A program made the position numbers and the translations under genes. Positions 56,534 through 64,000 of a stretch of DNA of 64,000 nt are shown in pieces. Source of the DNA: Thalassotalea crassostreae. GTDB lineage: Bacteria > Pseudomonadota > Gammaproteobacteria > Enterobacterales > Alteromonadaceae. Each line of letters opens with the position of its first letter. Within the stretch, counting starts at the first letter, position 1. The stretch is taken from assembly GCF_001831495.1 (NCBI RefSeq), contig NZ_CP017689.1, positions 1,612,001 to 1,676,000 on the forward strand, given 5' to 3'. Below the pieces are notes generated by a model. The model saw only the letters and a list, made by a program, of their open reading frames with translations. It did no database searches and was not told the origin of the DNA.

Positions 56534-56988
56534 ATTTTTTTTACGATTTATTCATTAGAAAATAATGGTTAGAGTAATCACTTTAAACACTCTGGTCTGA
56601 CCATTGCTGTATGACTTTCCCTTAGCTGATATTTAGCGGGCTAGCGCTTATTAGGGCTATTCGTATTTGTTTATTACATTTCAAACGCTTGTTTTAAACA
56701 CGCACAGGTCTTCTGTCCTAAATAATAGGACAAGTGCCTAATTTTATGAGGTTTATAGCAAGTTATTAGTTGTTGCTATGCGGTTAAATTGGTGTAATTA
56801 TGTTTTTAGCTATAATTATAAATAATTACTATTTATAACGACTTTATATAACTGTTTTAATTAACAGCTTTATATCAAAAATTAAAAATAATAATAAAAC
56901 CTAAATGTAATCATCGCTTAAAAAATAGATAGCTTAGAAAAACATCAACAATAAAATTAAGAGTTTTTCTAAATCATGGGAGAAAAAC
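56534..56988 (+). promoter_or_regulatory. Upstream region of the DUF1302 cluster
   Basis: 455 bp without a gene. A palindrome GTCCTA-AATAA-TAGGAC lies at 56715-56731. Its core CTAAATAATAGGACAAG (56718-56734) is repeated with one mismatch upstream of rluC (19589-19605). The stretch 56740-56940 is very AT-rich. GGGAGAAAAAC is the ribosome site for the first gene. Regulation of the cluster probably acts here. Confidence 0.4.
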
Positions 56989-59034
56989 ATGAAACCAAGT
57001 ACGTTTGCCAAATTTGGTAAAAGCAGCATCGCAAAAAGTGTCACTGCCGGTTTGTTAATGCTTAGTGCAACGCAGGCTAACGCAGTTACATTCGAATGGG
57101 GTAACATAAGCGGAAGTATCGATTCGACTTTTTCATACGGCGAAAGCTGGCGTACCGAAAATAGAAACTGGGATACAATCGGTAAGTCAAATAATCTACG
57201 CAACAATATTGATTGGTCAAATGGCGGGCCTGAACAAGGTGATATTTGGTTGTTAGGAGAGGGTAGCTATTCTACTAATGGTGATTTAGGTAATTTAAAT
57301 TACGACTCCGGTGAAGCATTCTCTCGCATGTTTAAAGGCTCTCACGAACTTGATATTCAATACTCAGCCGATTGGGGTGATATAGGATTTTTTGGTCGTG
57401 GTATGTATTTTTACGATTTTGAAATGATGGATGGTGAACGTCCTTATACTCACCCTGTCACCGGTAAAACCATGGATCCTTGTGATGACGATGATGCTAA
57501 AGAAGAAGTATGTCGTGACGTGCGTTTACTTGATGCATTTGTTTTTGCAGACTTTTATATTGGCGATACGCCAGTCAGTATCCGTATTGGTGACCAAGTG
57601 ATTGGTTGGGGTGAAAGTACCTTGATATCACACGGTATCAGTGAAATAAACCCGGTTGATATTGCGGCTCTACGAGCACCTGGCTCTGAGCTAAAAGAAG
57701 CATTTATACCATTTGGTGCGATTTGGGCATCATTTGGTGTAACGGAAAACTTTAACATTGAAGCGTTTTATCAATATCGTTGGGAAAAAACAGTATTACC
57801 TGCGCCTGGTAGTTATTTTTCAACCAATGATTTTGCGGGATCCGGTGGCCACTTAAACAACGTGCAATTGGGCTTTGGTGGATTAGTAGATAGAAATTTA
57901 GAACAGTTTATTAGTGAGTTAAACGGAATTGGTGATCGACTTCGAGCGGGTGATTTAACTGCAGTTGGAGATTATACGGGGATGCTTACTAACCAAGGTT
58001 TAAAAGGTAATGGTAGTCGCGGGGAAAATACGCCGGACGATGGTGGCCAATACGGCTTAAAGTTCTCATATTTCTTCCCTGAACTTAATGACACAGAGCT
58101 TGCACTTTATTATATAAATTACCATTCACGTCGTCCTACGTTTTCTGGAATCTCTGCAAATTTGGATCCTACTGCTGTAGGTGCTGATATAGGAATGATT
58201 AGTGAAGGTGCAATTACCGAAGATAATTATTTAGATCTTAATTTATTTGGCAAAGCATATTTAAACTACAAAGAAGACATTAAGTTATACGGGTTAAGTT
58301 TTAACACCGCAATTGGCTTAACATCAGTTGCTGGTGAAGTATCTTACCGAGAAGATGAACCGTTACAAATCGATGATGTGGAGTTGTTATTTGCCGCGAT
58401 ACCTGACCAGGCATTAAGAGCTGTTGGTACCCCAGAAGTATTGCGACTTTCGCAAATGCCTTATCAATTGCCACAAATGAATGGCGACGTTGAAAGCAGA
58501 AACATTCAAGGACATATTGAACTTGATACTGTGCAATACCAAACAACTTTAACTCATCTTTTTGGTCCTAGCTTAGGAGCAGGGCAAATGGTTGGCTTAT
58601 TTGAAATTGGTGGTATCAATATTCTCGATATGCCAGGTCATGATGAACTAAGACTAAATGGACCTGCTACTGATCGTTCTGGTTCTTCTAGAACAATTAT
58701 GGAAGCTGTTCAAGATGGCCCTGAAACTAATCCTTTCCCAGATGATTTTGCTTGGGGCTATAAAGTTTTAGTCAAACTTGATTACAGTGATGCGTTTTGG
58801 AGTTTGAATGTATCTCCGCGTATAGTATTTTCGCACGATGTTGAAGGAATTACGCCAGATCCATTGTTCTTATTTGTTGAAGAACGTAAGTCAATATCTC
58901 TTGGTTTAACCTTTGATTATCAAAGCACCATGTCATTCGACATTAACTACAACAGCTTCTTTGACGGTGTTGGTACGACCAACCAACTTGAAGATCGTGA
59001 TTTCGTTTCATTCAACTTTAAATATTCAATCTAG
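56989..59034 (+). CDS. DUF1302 family outer-membrane protein
   Basis: 681 residues: signal peptide with likely cleavage after ANA (about residue 33), then a long beta-rich barrel-type sequence (alternating aromatic strands such as FFGRGMYFYDFEM, FVFADFYIGDTPVSIRIGDQ, KLYGLSFNTAIGLTSVAGEVS) ending DFVSFNFKYSI. DUF1302 proteins are predicted outer-membrane proteins encoded beside DUF1329, YCF48-like and RND genes, often near genes for steroid or other hydrophobic-compound metabolism. First gene of the cluster; DUF1329 starts 10 nt downstream. The function of the family is not established. Confidence 0.9.
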   Translation: MKPSTFAKFGKSSIAKSVTAGLLMLSATQANAVTFEWGNISGSIDSTFSYGESWRTENRNWDTIGKSNNLRNNIDWSNGGPEQGDIWLLGEGSYSTNGDLGNLNYDSGEAFSRMFKGSHELDIQYSADWGDIGFFGRGMYFYDFEMMDGERPYTHPVTGKTMDPCDDDDAKEEVCRDVRLLDAFVFADFYIGDTPVSIRIGDQVIGWGESTLISHGISEINPVDIAALRAPGSELKEAFIPFGAIWASFGVTENFNIEAFYQYRWEKTVLPAPGSYFSTNDFAGSGGHLNNVQLGFGGLVDRNLEQFISELNGIGDRLRAGDLTAVGDYTGMLTNQGLKGNGSRGENTPDDGGQYGLKFSYFFPELNDTELALYYINYHSRRPTFSGISANLDPTAVGADIGMISEGAITEDNYLDLNLFGKAYLNYKEDIKLYGLSFNTAIGLTSVAGEVSYREDEPLQIDDVELLFAAIPDQALRAVGTPEVLRLSQMPYQLPQMNGDVESRNIQGHIELDTVQYQTTLTHLFGPSLGAGQMVGLFEIGGINILDMPGHDELRLNGPATDRSGSSRTIMEAVQDGPETNPFPDDFAWGYKVLVKLDYSDAFWSLNVSPRIVFSHDVEGITPDPLFLFVEERKSISLGLTFDYQSTMSFDINYNSFFDGVGTTNQLEDRDFVSFNFKYSI

Positions 59035-59044
59035 GAGCTATCGC

Positions 59045-60409
59045 ATGAATAAAATAACAACGCTATCTCTTGCCATAACTCTAGCTGTTTCAGCAGTGAG
59101 TGTATCGGCAAAAGTAACGCCAGAAGAAGCAGCAAAAATTGGTAAAGAGCTTACACCGATGGGCTCTGAAATGGCAGGTAATGCTGACGGCTCAATTCCG
59201 GCATGGACAGGTGGGATAACTAAACCTGTTGACGGTTATAAAGTTGGCGATCATCATCCTGATCCATACCCTAACGACAAAGTTCAAATGACCTTAACTG
59301 CACAAAATTATGAGCAATACGCTGATCTGTTAAGCCCTGGGCAACAACAGTTGTTCAAGACATACCCTGAAACGTTTAAAATGAATGTTTATCAAACTCG
59401 TCGCAGTGCTTCATACCCACAATACGTTTATGATGAAACATTGAATAATGCAACTCGCACTGAGTTGATTCAAAACGGTAATGGTATAACTAAAGCGGCA
59501 GTTGGTGTACCTTTTCCAATTCCAGCTAATGGTTTAGAAGTTATTTGGAACCATACATTACGCTATCGTGGTGAGCAGGTCGCTCGAGAGGGTGGTCAAG
59601 CGGCACCGACGCCTTCTGGTAGTTATACATATATTGGCTTTGCTGAATCTTTAATGCTGCCATACAGCGTTAAAGGAGCAAATTACGATGAACTTGAAAA
59701 GACCAATATTTTATTTAAGTTTAAACAACAGGTTTCAGAACCTGCACGTTTAGCTGGCACTGCATTATTGGTACATGAAACCATGGACCAAGTTAAAACA
59801 CCTCGTCAAGCATGGACATATAACACCGGGCAACGACGTGTTCGTCGTGCACCAAACGTTGCTTATGATGCACCAGGTACAGCAGCTGACGGCTTAAGAA
59901 CTACAGATGATTTCGATATGTTTAACGGCGCGCCAGATAGATATACATGGACGCTAAAAGGTAAACAAGAATTACTAATTCCTTACAATGATTATCGTTT
60001 ACATTCAGATAAAGTTAAGTATGACGATATCTTACAAGCGGGTCATATTAATCCTGAATTAGTTCGATACGAGAAACATCGTGTTTGGGTTGTTGAAGCG
60101 AAATTAAAATCTGGCACTAGTCATGTATATAAAACTCGTACGTTCTATATTGACGAAGATAGCTGGCAAGTTTCGGTCACTGATATGTATGACAACCGTG
60201 ATCAACTTTACCGTGTAGCTATGGCTCATGCAGTGAATTATTACGAAGTTCCTACACAGTGGTCTACACTTGAAGTATATCATGATTTTCAGTCGCGACG
60301 TTATATCGCAATTGGCTTAGATAATGAACATAAAATGTACGATTTTCAAACGGAATTACGCGAGCGTGATTTCACCTCGTCGGCATTACGTCGCGCAGGT
60401 CGTCGTTAA
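59045..60409 (+). CDS. DUF1329 family periplasmic protein
   Basis: 454 residues from ATG 59045 (GGAGCTATCGC upstream; a longer frame back into the previous gene is rejected). Signal peptide MNKITTLSLAITLAVSAVSVSA. DUF1329 pattern: GNADGSIPAWTGGITKP, NALEVIWNHTLRYRG-type segment, and the TYNTGQRRVRRAPNVAYD and DDFDMFNGAPDRYTW stretches. The family has an outer-membrane-lipoprotein-sorting-like (LolA/LolB) fold, suggesting a hydrophobic ligand carried between membranes (inference). Always found with DUF1302 partners. A hairpin terminator or attenuator follows. Confidence 0.92.
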   Translation: MNKITTLSLAITLAVSAVSVSAKVTPEEAAKIGKELTPMGSEMAGNADGSIPAWTGGITKPVDGYKVGDHHPDPYPNDKVQMTLTAQNYEQYADLLSPGQQQLFKTYPETFKMNVYQTRRSASYPQYVYDETLNNATRTELIQNGNGITKAAVGVPFPIPANGLEVIWNHTLRYRGEQVAREGGQAAPTPSGSYTYIGFAESLMLPYSVKGANYDELEKTNILFKFKQQVSEPARLAGTALLVHETMDQVKTPRQAWTYNTGQRRVRRAPNVAYDAPGTAADGLRTTDDFDMFNGAPDRYTWTLKGKQELLIPYNDYRLHSDKVKYDDILQAGHINPELVRYEKHRVWVVEAKLKSGTSHVYKTRTFYIDEDSWQVSVTDMYDNRDQLYRVAMAHAVNYYEVPTQWSTLEVYHDFQSRRYIAIGLDNEHKMYDFQTELRERDFTSSALRRAGRR

Positions 60410-60442
60410 CAGCTCTTTGATAGCGAGACTATCGTAGACAGA

Positions 60443-60476
60443 AAAACGGTTGGCCTTGCCAACCGTTTTCATTTTG
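60443..60476 (+). terminator. Hairpin between DUF1329 and YCF48-like genes
   Basis: Perfect 12-bp stem AAAACGGTTGGC / GCCAACCGTTTT with a 3-nt loop; the following T stretch is interrupted (CATTTTG). Probably partial, giving less mRNA for the two downstream genes. Confidence 0.65.
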
Positions 60477-60497
60477 AATATTTGGTAATGAGAGTTT

Positions 60498-61505
60498 ATG
60501 CAAAGTAAAAAAAATTTACTGTTTATATTAGCAATGATGCTAATGCCCGCCAAAGCAGAGTTGCAGCCCGTTGCAGCAGAGTTACATGCTTTATCGTCTA
60601 AGTCACTTATGCTTGATGTCTACTCCATCGCTGATAAACGTTTAGTTGCCGTCGGTGAGAGGGGGCATATATTGGTATCAGATGATGGTCAGCAGTGGCA
60701 ACAAAAAGCGTCACCAGTAAACTCGACGTTGACCAAAGTATTTTTTATCAATGAACAGTTAGGTTGGGCCGTCGGTCACGACTCTGCAATTATTCATACT
60801 AACGATGGCGGAACAACTTGGCAGGTCCAAAATTATCAACCTTCAAAAGAACGTCCTTTTTTAGATTTGCACTTTAGCGATGAAAATAACGGTGTAGCCG
60901 TTGGCGCATACGGACTATTTTATCGGACTAACGACGGCGGGAAAAGTTGGAAACAGGAGTATCACTTAGAATTACTCAATGAAGATGATCGCTTATATTT
61001 AGAAGAAACTAAAGAATACGATCCAGAAATTTATCAGGAAGAAATTGCCAGCATCTTGCCACACTTTAATCGAATTATGAGCTTAGAAAATGTGTGGTAT
61101 TTAGTTGGTGAGTTAGGAATGATGGCGACAAGTGATGATCAAGGTAAGAACTGGTCGTTAATGGACGAGATATATTTTGGTTCTTTCTTTGATATTAATG
61201 CCATAAACAGCAAAAATCTGTTGGTTGCGGGGCTGCGTGGTAACTTGTTTTACAGTGGTGATAGCGGAAAGTCTTGGCAAGAAATCGAAACAAATACCAT
61301 CGCGTTAATGAACGATATTGTGGTAAATGACAAAGGCAATGTCGTGGTGTTAGCCAATAGCGGCGTGATCTTAAAGAGTGACAACGGTACAAGTTTTACC
61401 ACTCAAGTAGAAGAAGATGGTAAAGCCTTAATTGCTGGTGTTTGGTTTAACAACAAGTTGATTGTTGCCAGTGAAGTTGGCATGAAAGTAGTGGAGCTTC
61501 AATAA
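60498..61505 (+). CDS. YCF48-like beta-propeller protein
   Basis: 335 residues with a signal peptide (LLFILAMMLMPAKAEL) and several BNR/Asp-box repeats: DDGQQWQQ, NDGGTTWQ, NDGGKSWK, DDQGKNWS, GDSGKSWQE. It belongs to the family of the photosystem II assembly factor Ycf48; in non-photosynthetic bacteria these propellers lie next to RND/MMPL transporters and are thought to be periplasmic partners. It overlaps the MMPL gene by 1 nt (TAATG), so the two are tightly coupled, which suggests a complex. Confidence 0.92.
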   Translation: MQSKKNLLFILAMMLMPAKAELQPVAAELHALSSKSLMLDVYSIADKRLVAVGERGHILVSDDGQQWQQKASPVNSTLTKVFFINEQLGWAVGHDSAIIHTNDGGTTWQVQNYQPSKERPFLDLHFSDENNGVAVGAYGLFYRTNDGGKSWKQEYHLELLNEDDRLYLEETKEYDPEIYQEEIASILPHFNRIMSLENVWYLVGELGMMATSDDQGKNWSLMDEIYFGSFFDINAINSKNLLVAGLRGNLFYSGDSGKSWQEIETNTIALMNDIVVNDKGNVVVLANSGVILKSDNGTSFTTQVEEDGKALIAGVWFNNKLIVASEVGMKVVELQ

Positions 61506-63832
61506 TGGCGATTAAGAAATTTTTAACTCATATCGAACGAAACATATTCCGTTTTCGTTTTACCGTTTTAGGTATCTTTTTATTTATTACTGGTTATTTG
61601 TTTGCACAAGCATTAAGCATCAAGTTAGACGCCTCGTTTGAGAAAAATATTCCTCTACAGCATAGTTATATGAAAACCTATTTAAAGCACCAAGTTAATT
61701 TTGGTGGTGCCAACAATGTTTTGATATCGGTATGTAATACAGATGGCGATATATTCAATGAAGGCTTTTTTAATACCTTAAAAGGCGTTCACGATCAGTT
61801 ATTCTTTATCCCCGGTGTTAACCGAATTTTGGTTAATTCTTTGTATTCACCATCAACTCGATTTGTTGAAGTGGTGGAAGATGGATTTGCTGGTGGTCCG
61901 GTGATTCCAGCGGACTTTCAGCCAAATGAACAAGGCTTGGCGATTGTAAAAGGCAATATCGAAAAAGCGGGTATTGTCGGTAGCATAGTTTCTGATGATT
62001 ACAGTTGTGCGATGGTGAAAACATCATTGATGGAAATCGATCCTGATACTGGTAAGAAATTAGATACATTAAAGCTAGCCGGCCAATTGGAAGATGAAAT
62101 TCGCGGTACTTTTGAAAAAGATAATATTAGTATTCATGTCATTGGTTTTGCGAAAATGGTCGGTGATATCGCCAACGGAGCAAAAGGCGTAGTCACTTTC
62201 TTTGCTATCGCCATTTTAATTACCGCCATAATGGTATATTTCTTCTGTAACTCCATTACTTTAACGTTACTGCCAATCAGTTGTTCGTTAATTGCCGTTG
62301 TGTGGCAATTAGGCATGTTAAATCAGCTAGGTTTTGGTCTCGATCCGATGTCGATATTGGTGCCATTTTTAGTCTTTGCCATTGGCGTCAGCCACGGTGT
62401 ACAGATGATCAATGCGATATCAAAAGAAGTTGCTAAAGGAAACACTGCTCATCAGGCAGCACAATTGAGCTTTAGACGTTTATTAGTGCCGGGCGGCATT
62501 GCATTGTTATCAGATACAGTAGGATTTTTGACACTACTGGCGATTGATATTGGTATTATCCGCGAACTTGCTATTGCTGCGTCTTTAGGTGTTGGATTAA
62601 TTATCTTCACTAATTTACTGCTGTTACCAATATTAGTGTCATTTGTGCGCTTCGATATTAAAGAGCAGCAACAAATTGCAAAAAACGCCGATCACAAATT
62701 GATGAACCGATTATTGTGGAAAAAGGCTGATATCGTAACAAGAGAAAAACCTGCGAAAATCATTCTAGCATTTACAGCATTGTTATTTGCTTGGGGTTAT
62801 TATCAATCAAACGACTTGAAAATAGGGGAGTTACATGCAGGAGCACCTGCGCTCCATGAGGATTCTCGTTATAACCAAGATACGTTCTTAATTACTTCGA
62901 AATACGCGATTAGCGTTGATTATATGTCGATCGTTGTTGAAACCTATGAAAGTTCATGTATCTATCATGAGGTGCTTGATAGGATAGATACAATGCAATG
63001 GCGCATGGAAAATATTGCAGGTGTTCAGTCAGCAGTGTCCTTAGCAAGTGTCGCTAAGATAGTTAACTCAGGTTACAACGAGGGTAATAAGCGCTGGCAA
63101 GTACTTTCTAGAAATCAGCAATCGTTAGTGCAATCAATTGCTAGAGTGCCATCAACTAGCGGATTGTTGAATACCGATTGTTCGGCAATGCCAATTATCC
63201 TATTTTTACAAGATCATAAAGCGGAAACCATTAATGGCATTGTAAAAGCAGTTAAAGAAAATGCTGAGCTACTTAATACCGATAAAATCAAGTTCAAATT
63301 AGCATCAGGCCCAGTTGGTGTTATGGCGGCAACCAATGAAGCGGTTGAAGAAGCACAATTGCCAATGATGATTTATGTTTATGGTGCGGTAACCTTGTTG
63401 TGTTTGATAAGTTTCCGCTCTGTACGTGCAACGATAGTCGTTGTTGCGCCACTTTATGTGGTATCTACCTTAGCACAGGCATTAATGACGTTTTTAGATA
63501 TTGGATTGACCGTATCAACTCTGCCAGTTATCGCACTAGGTGTCGGTATCGGTGTCGATTATGGTATCTATATACTATCGACCATGAGTTTGAAATTGAA
63601 ACAAGGTGAGACCATGGCACAGGCGTATCTATCTGCGTTAAAAGAGCGTGGTAGTGCGGTACTGATAACCGGTGTTACGCTGGCGATAGGTGTATCAACT
63701 TGGTTCTTCTCAGATCTAAAGTTCCAAGTAGATATGGGAATCTTACTTACCTTTATGTTCTTAGTAAATATGTTGGCAGCGATCATCATTTTACCGGCGC
63801 TTTCAACATTCTTATGGCGAGAGAAAAAATAA
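61505..63832 (+). CDS. MMPL/RND-superfamily transporter
   Basis: 775 residues of the RND superfamily, MMPL/HpnN-like branch. Layout: one helix near residue 20, a first periplasmic domain, a bundle of five helices (GVVTFFAIAILITAIMVYFF to TNLLLLPILVSFV), a second periplasmic domain, and a second bundle (MMIYVYGAVTLLCLISFRSV to LLTFMFLVNMLAAIIILPAL). Typical motifs: GLDPMSILVPFLVFAIGVSHGVQM and GVGIGVDYGIYI, carrying the proton-relay type acidic residue. Such pumps export lipids, hopanoids or other hydrophobic compounds. Substrate here unknown. Last gene of the cluster. Confidence 0.93.
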   Translation: MAIKKFLTHIERNIFRFRFTVLGIFLFITGYLFAQALSIKLDASFEKNIPLQHSYMKTYLKHQVNFGGANNVLISVCNTDGDIFNEGFFNTLKGVHDQLFFIPGVNRILVNSLYSPSTRFVEVVEDGFAGGPVIPADFQPNEQGLAIVKGNIEKAGIVGSIVSDDYSCAMVKTSLMEIDPDTGKKLDTLKLAGQLEDEIRGTFEKDNISIHVIGFAKMVGDIANGAKGVVTFFAIAILITAIMVYFFCNSITLTLLPISCSLIAVVWQLGMLNQLGFGLDPMSILVPFLVFAIGVSHGVQMINAISKEVAKGNTAHQAAQLSFRRLLVPGGIALLSDTVGFLTLLAIDIGIIRELAIAASLGVGLIIFTNLLLLPILVSFVRFDIKEQQQIAKNADHKLMNRLLWKKADIVTREKPAKIILAFTALLFAWGYYQSNDLKIGELHAGAPALHEDSRYNQDTFLITSKYAISVDYMSIVVETYESSCIYHEVLDRIDTMQWRMENIAGVQSAVSLASVAKIVNSGYNEGNKRWQVLSRNQQSLVQSIARVPSTSGLLNTDCSAMPIILFLQDHKAETINGIVKAVKENAELLNTDKIKFKLASGPVGVMAATNEAVEEAQLPMMIYVYGAVTLLCLISFRSVRATIVVVAPLYVVSTLAQALMTFLDIGLTVSTLPVIALGVGIGVDYGIYILSTMSLKLKQGETMAQAYLSALKERGSAVLITGVTLAIGVSTWFFSDLKFQVDMGILLTFMFLVNMLAAIIILPALSTFLWREKK

Positions 63833-63844
63833 TCTACAATTAAA

Positions 63845-63880
63845 CTTGTTGAATTCGACATTAAAGTCGTTTTCAACAAG
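63845..63880 (+). other. Large hairpin after the MMPL gene
   Basis: CTTGTTGAA (63845-63853) pairs with TTCAACAAG (63872-63880), and inside them CGAC with GTCG around ATTAAA. No T run; may protect the mRNA 3' end. A second stem TATGCAGTT / AACTGCATA lies at 63909-63937. Confidence 0.6.
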
Positions 63881-63947
63881 CATTACACTCTTAATCATAA
63901 AAAAAAATTATGCAGTTATCTAAATTAAAACTGCATATTTAGTCACT

Positions 63948-63976
63948 AAAATGGCCGAAAGGCCATTTTCTATTTA
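63948..63976 (+). terminator. Terminator of the DUF1302-MMPL cluster
   Basis: 9-bp stem AAAATGGCC / GGCCATTTT with GAAA tetraloop, followed by CTATTT. Stable stem, modest T run. Lies 115 nt after the MMPL stop. Confidence 0.75.
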
Positions 63977-64000
63977 ATCCCTTTGAATAAACTACTATAA

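Noticed and set aside
1..64000. tRNA, rRNA, prophage or integrative element
   Set aside because: No cloverleaf with CCA-type acceptor or T-loop sequence, no rRNA signatures, no integrase or phage genes were noticed on either strand by reading; a tRNA search program would settle this.

Overview
This is a low-GC chromosomal segment of a marine gammaproteobacterium. The gene order gyrA-serC-aroA-cmk-rpsA-ihfB-lapAB-pyrF, the yceD-rpmF-plsX-fabHDG-acpP-fabF block and tmk-holB-pilZ-tatD is typical of Alteromonadales. A small TIGR02922-type protein, a GntR-controlled AcnD/PrpF methylcitrate cluster and overall protein similarity point to the Colwelliaceae (Colwellia/Thalassotalea); this assignment is from memory of the families, not from a search.

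Layout. 1-3587 (minus strand): the 5' two thirds of nrdA with an NrdR box, then a HAD phosphatase (gph or mupP), ubiG and a small orphan. 3949-15812 (plus): gyrA, serC-aroA, cmk, rpsA, ihfB, lapAB-pyrF, efpL and comEA. 15903-18989 (minus): RNase E with a long tandem hexapeptide repeat. 19666-22526: rluC, a VOC-family gene divergent from soxR, and yceF. 22874-33931: the lipid-synthesis run yceD-rpmF-plsX-fabH-fabD-fabG-acpP-fabF, then pabC-mltG-tmk-holB-pilZ and tatD. 33932-34725: a gene-free stretch with a 127-bp direct repeat, several CC/GG-centred palindromes and an orphan minus-strand terminator. 34726-43294: a SpmA/SpmB-like membrane protein, then the propionate (2-methylcitrate) cluster prpR-prpB-prpC-acnD-prpF with clear GntR operators. 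43437-56476: two acetyltransferases, a lipoprotein amidohydrolase, YccT-like and SIMPL-domain proteins, msrC, a small unknown, proQ, prc, an NhaC antiporter and pepN. 56989-63832: a four-gene envelope cluster, DUF1302 - DUF1329 - YCF48-like - MMPL/RND.

Most of the window is core housekeeping. The more unusual signals are regulatory or repetitive. A promoter with the geometry of E. coli soxS (TTTACC-19 bp-TATAGT over a sox box) points from the soxR intergenic region into the VOC gene, whose predicted leader carries five perfect 12-bp repeats. Promoters upstream of yceD and rluC put the transcription start at or within a few bases of the start codon. The 18-unit EEAPVA repeat in RNase E contains a perfect 90-bp internal duplication. 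A family of small CC/GG-centred palindromes lies around tatD and acnD. The DUF1302/DUF1329/YCF48/MMPL cluster is the best candidate for a poorly described multi-component system. No tRNA, rRNA, insertion sequence, prophage or CRISPR array was seen.
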